This document shows, in pieces, positions 9,725 through 16,654 of a stretch of DNA of 36,809 nt. Each line of letters begins with the position of its first letter. The stretch's first letter is position 1. Both the position numbers and the translations under genes were made by a program. A model generated the notes under the pieces. It was given only the letters and a program-made list of their open reading frames with translations, was not told where the DNA came from and ran no database searches. The DNA comes from an uncultured Prevotellaceae bacterium (lineage in GTDB: Bacteria > Bacteroidota > Bacteroidia > Bacteroidales > Bacteroidaceae): contig CADCCB010000002.1 in the NCBI GenBank assembly GCA_902799905.1, forward strand, positions 1 to 36,809. The letters are read 5' to 3'.

Positions 9725-10414
9725 ATGGGAGAAAGAATTAAGAAACTAAAAAAAATCAGGATCCATCGTGAGGGTACTGACGAGTTGCTTTATAGCCTCT
9801 TCATCATTATTGCTATTGCAGTAGTACTCTGGCGCTCCTTCGATACACCTATACCTTTTATCATCTTTGTCGGCATAATAGGTGCCGCATGGCTGATGAT
9901 GCTTAACTTCTATCGCTGTCCCATTCGCTATTTCAATGGCGACACAGAGAAGACCGTCGTCGCACCTGCCGACGGTAAGATCGTTGTGATTGAGGAGACC
10001 GATGAAGACGAATACTTTCACGACCGCAGGTTGATGATCAGCATCTTCATGAGCCCCCTCAATGTTCATGCCAACTGGTTCCCCGTTGACGGCAAGGTTA
10101 AGTTTGTCAAGCACTTTGACGGCAACTACCACAAGGCATGGCTACCAAAGGCCAGTGAAGAGAACGAGCATGCCGACATCATGATAGAGACCCCTGACGG
10201 ACAGAGCGTGCTGGTCAGACAGATTGCCGGCGCCCTGGCTCGCCGTATCGTGACCTATGCGAAAGAAGAAGAAGACTGCTATATCGACGAGCACCTCGGA
10301 TTCATCAAGTTGGGTTCACGCGTCGACGTCTATCTGCCACTTGGCTCTAAGCCCTGCGTCAAGATGAAACAGCCCACCACTGGTGACCAGACAGTCATTG
10401 CTAAACTGGTATAA
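9725..10414 (+). CDS. psd: Phosphatidylserine decarboxylase
   Basis: A 229-residue membrane-associated proenzyme of the short (archaeal-like, PSD-A) type. It has two N-terminal hydrophobic segments (about 21-37 and 44-61), the conserved [13 protein letters not shown] (78-90), the [16 protein letters not shown] block (108-123) and a late [10 protein letters not shown] (196-205). Gly197-Ser198 is the expected self-cleavage site, where Ser becomes the pyruvoyl cofactor. It converts phosphatidylserine to phosphatidylethanolamine at the inner membrane. The phosphatidylserine synthase that feeds it is the next gene, 43 bases downstream. Confidence 0.95.
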   Translation: MGERIKKLKKIRIHREGTDELLYSLFIIIAIAVVLWRSFDTPIPFIIFVGIIGAAWLMMLNFYRCPIRYFNGDTEKTVVAPADGKIVVIEETDEDEYFHDRRLMISIFMSPLNVHANWFPVDGKVKFVKHFDGNYHKAWLPKASEENEHADIMIETPDGQSVLVRQIAGALARRIVTYAKEEEDCYIDEHLGFIKLGSRVDVYLPLGSKPCVKMKQPTTGDQTVIAKLV

Positions 10415-10457
10415 GGGAAAAACGAATAGTGAAAAGTGAATAATTTGCTACCGCCCA

Positions 10458-11177
10458 ATGATTAAGAAGCATATCCCCAATACCATCACGTGCTGTAACC
10501 TGATTGCTGGTTGCATTGCTACCTATTGGGCTTTCCAGGGGAAATACGAATGGGCTTTGCTGTTTATTGTCATTGGTGCTGTCTTCGATTTCTTCGACGG
10601 CATGACTGCCCGTCTGTTGCATGTCAGCTCACCCATTGGCAAGGAACTTGACTCATTGGCCGACGACATCACCTTTGGCTTTGCGCCATCGGCTATTATT
10701 TTCAGTTGGCTATGTGGCTATCATTTTCATGAACTGCCCTCCCTTATTGCTTTCATCATGCCATTCACGGCATTCATCATGGCAGCCTTTTCTGCGCTAC
10801 GTCTGGCGAAGTTCAATCTGGATGAGCGTCAGGCTATGGGATTCATTGGACTCCCTACACCTGCCAATGCCCTTTTCTGGGGAGCACTCATCGTAGGAAC
10901 AGGCGATTTCCTGACCACATCACCTTATTATGTATATAGTGTCATTGCCGCTGTCTTCGTATTCAGTTATCTACTGATAGCCGAGATTCCCATGTTCGCT
11001 TTGAAGTTCAAGTCCTGGGGCTGGCGCGGCAATGAAGTGAAGTATATCTTCCTTCTTACCTGCATCCCACTCCTAGTGCTTCCGCTTATCCTCTTCCAGA
11101 GCATCAGCGGCCTTGCTGGCATCATCGCCTGGTATGTTATCCTCTCAGTGTTCACCCAACGGAAAGGCGACAAATAA
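10458..11177 (+). CDS. pssA: CDP-diacylglycerol--serine O-phosphatidyltransferase
   Basis: A 239-residue integral membrane enzyme of the CDP-alcohol phosphatidyltransferase family. The complete signature D-G-x2-A-R-x8-G-x3-D-x3-D is visible as DGMTARLLHV through GKELDSLAD (near 37-59), followed by about six hydrophobic segments. It makes phosphatidylserine from CDP-diacylglycerol and serine, the substrate of the upstream Psd. Together they form the phosphatidylethanolamine branch. The next gene starts 3 bases after the stop. Confidence 0.95.
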   Translation: MIKKHIPNTITCCNLIAGCIATYWAFQGKYEWALLFIVIGAVFDFFDGMTARLLHVSSPIGKELDSLADDITFGFAPSAIIFSWLCGYHFHELPSLIAFIMPFTAFIMAAFSALRLAKFNLDERQAMGFIGLPTPANALFWGALIVGTGDFLTTSPYYVYSVIAAVFVFSYLLIAEIPMFALKFKSWGWRGNEVKYIFLLTCIPLLVLPLILFQSISGLAGIIAWYVILSVFTQRKGDK

Positions 11178-11180
11178 TCT

Positions 11181-11549
11181 ATGGACATATTGTTGGGGAT
11201 TTTCATCGGCATATTGGTCATCGGTGCCATTGTCATCCTGGTGGTCTTCTACTATCTGCGTAAAGGATTTCGTTTCGTAAAGCGGATGGTCAGGGGCGAG
11301 ATGACAGACGAAGAGTTTGAACGACTGTCAAAGAAACACCACCGCAGAAATGACGGTCCGTCGTTTGACAAAGACTATTTCAAAGGGACCAACAGACAAC
11401 AATCCCAGCAGCATCAGCAGTCCAGTCAACGCCGGACTACCAGGACTGCAGAGGGCTTCACCATTGTTGACCGGCGCGACCCCAATAAGGCCAGCAAAAA
11501 AATATTCGCCCCAGACGAGGGCGAATATGTAGAGTTCACAGAGGAGTGA
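11181..11549 (+). CDS. Small membrane-anchored protein (DUF4834-like)
   Basis: A 122-residue protein with one N-terminal membrane helix (about 4-26), a basic stretch (RKGFRFVKRMVRGEM) and a hydrophilic, Gln/Arg-rich disordered tail ending in acidic residues. It resembles the small DUF4834 proteins of Bacteroidales; function unknown. The 3-base gap to pssA suggests the same transcript and possibly a membrane-related role. Confidence 0.75.
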   Translation: MDILLGIFIGILVIGAIVILVVFYYLRKGFRFVKRMVRGEMTDEEFERLSKKHHRRNDGPSFDKDYFKGTNRQQSQQHQQSSQRRTTRTAEGFTIVDRRDPNKASKKIFAPDEGEYVEFTEE

Positions 11550-11563
11550 TGTGGCTGCTGTCT

Positions 11564-11600
11564 GTTGGCAACTGCTAAAAGCCAATTGCAAACTGCCAAC
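11564..11600. terminator. Possible weak convergent terminator
   Basis: GTTGGCA (11564-11570) and TGCCAAC (11594-11600) can pair around a long loop, between the end of the small membrane protein gene and the end of pyrH. There is no T-run. It may equally be a degenerate intergenic repeat. Confidence 0.25.
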
Positions 11601-11602
11601 TA

Positions 11603-12313
11603 CTAATTATGCACCAGTGTACCTATTTCCTCTCCTGCCATCACTTTCTTCAAGTTTCCTACGATGTCCATGTTAAAGACATAGATAGGCAGATTGTTAT
11701 CCTGACACATGCATATAGCCGTGAGGTCCATCACCTTCAGGCCTCGTGCCAGTACCTCTTTATAAGTAATATCTGTGAACTTGACTGCAGTAGGGTCTTT
11801 CTCTGGATCTGCCGTATAGATACCATCCACACGTGTTCCCTTCAGCATCACGTCGGCCTCGATTTCTATACCTCGAAGCGAGGAGCCTGTATCAGTTGTA
11901 AAGTAAGGCGAGCCAGTTCCTGCCGAGAAGATGCACACCTGCCCCTGCTCCATAGCCTCAATGGCTTTCCACTTGGTATAAAACTCTCCGATAGGCTCCA
12001 TGCGGATGGCCGTAAGCACCTTGTTCTTCACGCCAACAGCACCCAGTGCCGACGAGAGTGCCAATGAGTTAATGACCGTGGCGCACATACCCATCTGGTC
12101 GCCCTTCACACGGTCAAAGCCCTTTTGACTGCCACTCAATCCACGGAAGATATTTCCGCCACCGATGACGATGCCAATCTGGACACCCATCTCACTCACC
12201 TCTTTAATCTGCTGAGCATAGTCGCTCAAACGCTCAGGGTCGATACCGTAGCCCTGTTTCCCCATCAGGCTCTCGCCCGACAACTTCAATAGAATTCTCT
12301 TAAATCGTGCCAT
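11603..12313 (-). CDS. pyrH: Uridylate kinase (UMP kinase)
   Basis: A 236-residue amino-acid kinase family enzyme of normal length. It shows KLSGESLMGKQGYGID (near 9-24), the nucleotide-binding GGGNIFRG (near 51-58), GTGSPYFTTDTGSSLRG (near 131-147) and DGIYTADPEKDP (near 163-174). It phosphorylates UMP to UDP with ATP in the cytoplasm and is essential for pyrimidine nucleotide supply. It lies 80 bases downstream of birA on the same strand with no clear promoter of its own, so it may be co-transcribed with birA. Confidence 0.96.
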   Translation of the reverse strand: MARFKRILLKLSGESLMGKQGYGIDPERLSDYAQQIKEVSEMGVQIGIVIGGGNIFRGLSGSQKGFDRVKGDQMGMCATVINSLALSSALGAVGVKNKVLTAIRMEPIGEFYTKWKAIEAMEQGQVCIFSAGTGSPYFTTDTGSSLRGIEIEADVMLKGTRVDGIYTADPEKDPTAVKFTDITYKEVLARGLKVMDLTAICMCQDNNLPIYVFNMDIVGNLKKVMAGEEIGTLVHN

Positions 12314-12332
12314 AGTTTTTTTTCGTTATTAC

Positions 12333-12388
12333 GTTTAATCGTGTAATCGTTTAATCGATTTATCGTGATGTCGTTACATCGTTATTTC
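12333..12388. repeat. Short degenerate TAATCG/ATCGTT repeat between birA and pyrH
   Basis: Within about 55 bp the motif TAATCG or ATCGTT recurs about seven times with 8-10 base spacing (AATCGTGTAATCGTTTAATCG and onward). It gives a low-complexity tract just upstream of pyrH. No hairpin or promoter box was found in it. Confidence 0.5.
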
Positions 12389-12393
12389 GAGGC

Positions 12394-13119
12394 TTAAATC
12401 ACGAACTGCACCTCTTTGAAGGCATAGCGGCGTACCTGTCCGTTCTCGTCACAGAGCACCAGATGACCATCATCCTCAACATCTGTCATCTCGGCCTGAA
12501 ACACTCCGTCCTTATCGACATAGGAATGGAATCCGTTTCTGCGATACAGATGCTGTCGATATTCACTTCCTATGACAGTTGTGTCCCAATGCTCAAGGAT
12601 GTCTGCAAACTCCTGTAATACCCGGTTAAGCACATGTCCGCGGTCGAACTCGCAACAGCCATCCACCTGCACCATAGAGAGTGGATTGGGCGCATCACTA
12701 TGAAACGGTCGCTGGTTGACATTCAGACCAACGCCCAATATGCAATCCTTGATACTGTTTCCCTGCAAACGGTTCTCTATCAGGATGCCACAGACTTTCC
12801 CGTCATTCACATAGACATCATTTGGCCATTTCACCTCACTTCGCGGGAAGAGGTAGAAGTCCAAGGTACGACGAACAGCATTCGATATCGCCATCGACAG
12901 GAAGAACTGCTCACCGGCCCTCACCCACTGGGGATGAATCAGCAGGGAGAACAGCAGGTTTTTCCCTCGCTCCGACTCCCAGGTGTTGGTGCCACAGCCA
13001 CGTCCTGCTGTTTGGTAATCGGCCCAGACCACGACGGTTTCGTCTGCCTGACTGTCATGCTCCTTCAGCCACCGATTGGTAGAGTCTGTCTCGTCAATAT
13101 GTACAACCTTGAAATTCAT
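12394..13119 (-). CDS. birA: Biotin--[acetyl-CoA-carboxylase] ligase
   Basis: A 241-residue monofunctional biotin protein ligase. It shows DETDSTNRWLKE near the N-terminus, the biotin/ATP loop GRGCGTNTWES, and KWPNDVYVNDGKVCGILIE (the KWPND lysine motif). It has no DNA-binding domain, so it attaches biotin to carboxylase carrier domains without repressing. I chose the ATG at 13119, not the upstream one at 13206, because the family begins with this segment and a TATCTTTG box lies between the two; the longer N-terminus would contain the promoter. The box ends only 4 bases before the ATG, so the transcript may be almost leaderless. Confidence 0.93.
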   Translation of the reverse strand: MNFKVVHIDETDSTNRWLKEHDSQADETVVVWADYQTAGRGCGTNTWESERGKNLLFSLLIHPQWVRAGEQFFLSMAISNAVRRTLDFYLFPRSEVKWPNDVYVNDGKVCGILIENRLQGNSIKDCILGVGLNVNQRPFHSDAPNPLSMVQVDGCCEFDRGHVLNRVLQEFADILEHWDTTVIGSEYRQHLYRRNGFHSYVDKDGVFQAEMTDVEDDGHLVLCDENGQVRRYAFKEVQFVI

Positions 13120-13123
13120 TCTG

Positions 13124-13131
13124 CAAAGATA
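13124..13131 (-). promoter_or_regulatory. -7 box of birA
   Basis: TATCTTTG on the minus strand, 4 bases before the birA ATG. This places the transcription start at or very near the initiator codon. No -33 TTTG is seen. Confidence 0.55.
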
Positions 13132-13176
13132 AACAAAAATATCGGGAAAAGAGAAATTCTTCTCGGTTTTTCTTCG

Positions 13177-13184
13177 TATCTTTG
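13177..13184 (+). promoter_or_regulatory. -7 box of the M64 peptidase gene
   Basis: TATCTTTG on the plus strand, 28 bases before the ATG at 13213. It is one half of the divergent birA/M64 promoter region and has no clear -33. Confidence 0.5.
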
Positions 13185-13212
13185 CACCGAAAAGAAAAGA
13201 CAGCAATCATCA

Positions 13213-14874
13213 ATGGGCAACAAAACACTTACCGCTATACTGATTCTGCTCGTCATGCTGCTGGCAGCATGCAACAAGGAAGACAGTGTGAACATCTCCG
13301 TCACATCAACGACGACAGACATCCTATATCCTGTGGTCAACCAGAAAACAGAGGTGACATTCAACGTGTCGGCTGACTGGAAGGCATCGTGCAATGCCAA
13401 TTGGCTGAACATTTCACCCACAGAGGGCAAGGCTGGCAACAATACCATCACGGTGACCACCACACAGACCAACCGCACGAAAAGTGCGCGCAGTGCCATA
13501 GTAACCATATCGGCAGGTGATTCACAGACGAGTGTGACCATACGCCAAAGCGGCGAATATGGTCTTTTCGACAAGAAGGAATACCATGTGGATGCCGAAG
13601 GAGGAACGCTGTCACTACCTTTTTCCACCAATGTGGACATCAAGAAACTGTCGATGGTCTATAACCCGTCACTCGACTGGATTGAGTGGGCCGCAGAGAG
13701 CCGCGCCTCCTCCAATGAATGGAGAGGACAATCCCACGATCTCATCATCAAGCCGAACACAGGCAAGGATCCCAGAACGACCATCTACATACTGGCGATG
13801 GTGACCGATGGCGACAACTGGATAGGGCTCGACACCTGCTATGTACAGCAGGCCGGTCTCAGTTCCGGCTATGTATCGACCGACTTCTCTCAGGACGGCA
13901 AGATCACTGTGATGCAGCGAGCCTCACAGGGAAAAGGCATCCCTGTGGTACTGATGGGCGACGGCTTTGCTGACCGTGACATTGCCGACGGGACCTACCA
14001 GACCATCATGGAGAAAACCATGGAGAACCTGTTCAGCGAAGAACCGATAAAATCATTGCGTGACTATTTCACCATCTACAGTGTGAAGGCGGTATCGAAG
14101 AACGACAATGTGGGAGAGGGCTATTCCACGGTGTTCAGTTGTGTGCCTGATCCCCAGACATCAGGCATCAATGCCGATGCTGGAATGGTGATGAACTATG
14201 TCAGGAAGGTGGAGGGCATCGACTCTCTGAACACGCTGGCTGTAGTCATCCTCAACACCAATATCCATAAAGGCGTGACCTATCTCTACAGGAACCAGAA
14301 GACAAACAAGCCCCTACAGTTCGCCATCGCTTTCTGTCCTGTCATTGAGAGCCTCAATAGCGAATTGTTCCGCACCGTGCTGGTACATGAGGCGATTGGC
14401 CATGGTCTGGGTAAACTGGCCGACGAGTATGGCTATAAGGAGAATGGTTCACCAACAACTGAGGAAACCGAGGAACTGAAAACCTATCATACCTACAACT
14501 GGCTAAAGAATGTAGATGCCACCAACGACGAGGAGAATGTAGACTGGCATGCGTTCATCAACGACCAGAGGTTCGCTTCCGAGGACATCGGGGTCTATGA
14601 AGGAGGCTACACCTATACGCTGGGCATCTATCGACCGACCACGGAGAGTATGATGAACAGCAACAGCAGTCCGTTCAATGCACCAAGCCGTAAGGCCCTC
14701 TACGACCGCGTGAGACAATTGGGCGAAGGGCTGTCAGCATCTGCACACGAAGAGTTCGCAGCCTTCGACGAACTCCATAAGCCACAACAGTGGTCATACA
14801 CACTGAGCAGAGGATTCGGCATGCTTCCTCCCCCTCACTTCGCCCAGCCTGTGATGATGTATTACGACAAGTAG
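13213..14874 (+). CDS. BACON-domain lipoprotein with M64 (IgA peptidase-like) metallopeptidase domain
   Basis: A 553-residue surface lipoprotein. The signal peptide ends in a lipobox (LLAAC, Cys20). A BACON domain follows (about 26-113, with ADWKASCNANWLNISPTEGKAG) and a second BACON-like segment covers about 120-215. The C-terminal half is an M64 peptidase, with VVLMGDGFADRD (245-256) and the zinc site HEAIGHGLGKLADEY (392-406): His392, Glu393, His396 and a downstream Asp404. M64 enzymes include an IgA1 peptidase of Clostridium ramosum; here the substrate is unknown. A longer reading frame open from 12634 is not the start, because it runs antisense through birA and past the promoter. Confidence 0.9.
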   Translation: MGNKTLTAILILLVMLLAACNKEDSVNISVTSTTTDILYPVVNQKTEVTFNVSADWKASCNANWLNISPTEGKAGNNTITVTTTQTNRTKSARSAIVTISAGDSQTSVTIRQSGEYGLFDKKEYHVDAEGGTLSLPFSTNVDIKKLSMVYNPSLDWIEWAAESRASSNEWRGQSHDLIIKPNTGKDPRTTIYILAMVTDGDNWIGLDTCYVQQAGLSSGYVSTDFSQDGKITVMQRASQGKGIPVVLMGDGFADRDIADGTYQTIMEKTMENLFSEEPIKSLRDYFTIYSVKAVSKNDNVGEGYSTVFSCVPDPQTSGINADAGMVMNYVRKVEGIDSLNTLAVVILNTNIHKGVTYLYRNQKTNKPLQFAIAFCPVIESLNSELFRTVLVHEAIGHGLGKLADEYGYKENGSPTTEETEELKTYHTYNWLKNVDATNDEENVDWHAFINDQRFASEDIGVYEGGYTYTLGIYRPTTESMMNSNSSPFNAPSRKALYDRVRQLGEGLSASAHEEFAAFDELHKPQQWSYTLSRGFGMLPPPHFAQPVMMYYDK

Positions 14875-14887
14875 TCCTCTTTATACG

Positions 14888-15331
14888 ATGGAACAGGAGA
14901 ATAAAGACGAAAAGTATATGCGCATGGCGCTGGCCGAGGCACAGAAAGCCTGCAACAAGGGTGAGATACCCATTGGGGCCGTCGTTGTATGCCAAGACCG
15001 TATTATCGCCCGTGCCTACAACCTGACAGAGACCCTCACCGACGTGACTGCTCACGCTGAGATGCAGGCCATCACGATGGCAGCAAACGAACTCGGTGGC
15101 AAGTATCTGACTGGTTGCACGCTTTATGTCACCGTGGAGCCCTGCCCCATGTGTGCCGGAGCCATCGGCTGGGCCCAGGTACCCCGTATCGTCTATGGTG
15201 CGCCCGACCCCAAACGAGGTTTCCGCGAGTATGCCCCACACGTTCTTCACCCTAAGGCAGAATGCATAGGCGGCATCCTTGAAGAAGAATGCCGCCAGTT
15301 GATGCAGGATTTTTTTCGTGAGAAGCGATAG
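14888..15331 (+). CDS. tadA: tRNA-specific adenosine deaminase
   Basis: A 147-residue deaminase with the zinc site HAEMQAI (His56, catalytic Glu58) and PCPMCAGAI (Cys86, Cys89). It converts A34 to inosine in tRNA-Arg(ACG). It starts 13 bases after the M64 stop. The gene has been disturbed at its end: the last 47 bases before the poly-T (15269-15315) are repeated exactly 1,320 bp downstream. The present protein ends DFFREKR, while the downstream repeat would give DFFKSKR. The protein is therefore complete, but its final residues appear to have been replaced by sequence from an inserted element. Confidence 0.95.
   Translation: MEQENKDEKYMRMALAEAQKACNKGEIPIGAVVVCQDRIIARAYNLTETLTDVTAHAEMQAITMAANELGGKYLTGCTLYVTVEPCPMCAGAIGWAQVPRIVYGAPDPKRGFREYAPHVLHPKAECIGGILEEECRQLMQDFFREKR
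15269..15315 (+). repeat. 47-bp direct repeat, copy 1 (inside tadA 3' end)
   Basis: Identical to 16589-16635. It begins at GGCGGCATCC and ends in the T-run of GATGCAGGATTTTTT. The first 28 bases form an imperfect hairpin: GGCGGCAT (15269-15276) pairs with ATGCCGCC (15289-15296), with three further pairs across one mismatch and a GAAG loop. Confidence 0.95.
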
Positions 15332-15347
15332 AACAACTTTCTCATGT

Positions 15348-16487
15348 TTAGAACATCGTAGCCATCCATTCCGATAGGAAGAAATCCTGGATACGAAAGC
15401 AGTTGTCTGACTGGGTGATCAAGTCATTCTTCAACAACAGTTTGATTGCCGATTGTACGGAACTGGCTGAAGTAAGATTATACTTCTTTATAAACTTCGC
15501 TGCTGTTATATTCTTTGCGATGCCCTCCTTGGCAATCGCTTGCATGACGACTTTCTGTTTTGGCGAAATCCTTGATAGGATATCTTTATATGTGTTTTCT
15601 TGCGACATGATGACGTTGTGTCGAGCCTCGGTTACCATGTCAATAGTGCATTTGCCATTTGGCGGTGTCAAAGCAAACAGTTCGTTCATCAGCATCTGAA
15701 CAAACCACGTGTAGCCATCGTACAAATTCCAAACAGTCTCTATGGCTTGCCGTTCTATTTGCTTATTACTCTCCTGAAACAAAACAGTAGCAAAGTCTGA
15801 ATAACTCTGAATAGGTATGGCTTCCAATGACATGTTGACGGCGCTCTGATAGAAAGGTTTTGAAGGAGAGGCAAACATGTTACTCATCATGTGACGTTTA
15901 CTTCCAGAGAATATAAACTGTGCACGGTGACACATCTGTATCTTAGTGCGTAGGAGAGCCTCCATGTTTTTCTCAGCATATTCGCTGATTTGCTGAAACT
16001 CGTCTATGGCAATGATGCAAGGCTTGTCGGCCTCTTCAATATAAGTGAATATCTCGTCAAGGGTTGTCTGTGGCACTAAGATATCGCCTAAGCCCAGGTC
16101 AAATGTAGGGGTGCCGGTCATCGGGTCTAACTTGAATCCCACACGGAACGATGCTATTGTCTGGAAGAACTTCTCTTTCCATACTGTAGTCTTTGGCTTC
16201 AGTTGCTCGTAGATCTCCTTGCCAAGTGTATAGACAAATTCGGCAAGAGACGTAGTAGCATAGATATCGACAAAGAATACGTGATAATTCTCTTTGATGT
16301 CTTGTTGGTTGAAGAAATGATGGATTAGTCCGGTCTTACCAAGACGACGAGGCGAAATCAATGCGACATCCCTGCCGTTAACTATCTGTTTACGCAGGAA
16401 TGCAGTTTCTTCCACCCTGTCGCAAAAGTATTTGTCGGAGAGGTATTTGCCGACAACAAACGGATTGTTAATTTCGATTTCCTTCAT
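15348..16487 (-). CDS. AAA ATPase (archaeal-type ATPase / DUF234-like family)
   Basis: A 379-residue P-loop ATPase. It opens with NNPFVVGKYL and a conserved FCDRVEE (about 21-27). The Walker A variant is SPRRLGKTGL (45-54) and the Walker B is IIAIDEFQQI (158-167), with a sensor-like Arg/Ser block (FSGSKRHMM). It ends in a winged-helix domain (about 310-375). Such single-gene ATPases are often multicopy in Bacteroidales; their function is unclear. I start it at 16487, not at the upstream ATG (16559), because a TATATTTG promoter box sits between them and because the family starts near KEIEINNPFV. It is convergent with tadA and is the only gene in the inserted segment. Confidence 0.85.
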   Translation of the reverse strand: MKEIEINNPFVVGKYLSDKYFCDRVEETAFLRKQIVNGRDVALISPRRLGKTGLIHHFFNQQDIKENYHVFFVDIYATTSLAEFVYTLGKEIYEQLKPKTTVWKEKFFQTIASFRVGFKLDPMTGTPTFDLGLGDILVPQTTLDEIFTYIEEADKPCIIAIDEFQQISEYAEKNMEALLRTKIQMCHRAQFIFSGSKRHMMSNMFASPSKPFYQSAVNMSLEAIPIQSYSDFATVLFQESNKQIERQAIETVWNLYDGYTWFVQMLMNELFALTPPNGKCTIDMVTEARHNVIMSQENTYKDILSRISPKQKVVMQAIAKEGIAKNITAAKFIKKYNLTSASSVQSAIKLLLKNDLITQSDNCFRIQDFFLSEWMATMF

Positions 16488-16506
16488 GACTTCTATAATT
16501 TTATTG

Positions 16507-16514
16507 CAAATATA
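16507..16514 (-). promoter_or_regulatory. -7 box of the cassette ATPase
   Basis: TATATTTG on the minus strand, 19 bases before the ATG at 16487. The inserted segment thus carries its own promoter. The -33 element is poor. Confidence 0.55.
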
Positions 16515-16588
16515 ATAATTATAGTTCGAATAAAAGAAAACGCTTCGTTTATTTTGCATGATTTAACTTTAGTCCTATACAAACTACT

Positions 16589-16651
16589 GGCGGCATCCTT
16601 GAAGAAGAATGCCGCCAGTTGATGCAGGATTTTTTCAAATCCAAAAGATAA
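16589..16651 (+). pseudogene. tadA: Displaced tadA tail with repeat copy 2
   Basis: Bases 16589-16635 repeat 15269-15315 exactly. In the tadA frame the segment reads GGILEEECRQ then LMQDFFKSKR and stops with TAA at 16649-16651. It has no start and is not expressed as a gene. It is most simply the original tadA C-terminus, pushed 1,320 bp away by the inserted ATPase cassette. Its stop is 3 bases from the stop of the convergent C10 protease gene. Confidence 0.8.
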
Positions 16652-16654
16652 TTC

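Larger units (their letters stand above)
15316..16635 (-). mobile_element. 1,320-bp ATPase cassette inserted in the 3' end of tadA
   Basis: The unit from the end of repeat copy 1 to the end of copy 2 holds a single gene, an AAA ATPase with its own promoter, and no recombinase or transposase. Both junctions restore an in-frame tadA C-terminus with a stop codon, as integrating elements do when they target the 3' end of a gene. I infer an insertion. I see no terminal inverted repeats, and how it moved is unknown; it could be passive recombination of a foreign tadA-ATPase segment. Confidence 0.6.

Noticed and set aside
12333-12388. The TAATCG repeat as an origin or DnaA box cluster
   Set aside because: The units do not match a DnaA box and no origin-linked genes are near; it is short and probably a low-complexity intergenic tract.
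12634-13212. An N-terminal extension of the M64 lipoprotein
   Set aside because: It would place 193 residues antisense to birA ahead of a clear signal peptide and lipobox, and across the promoter box at 13177-13184.
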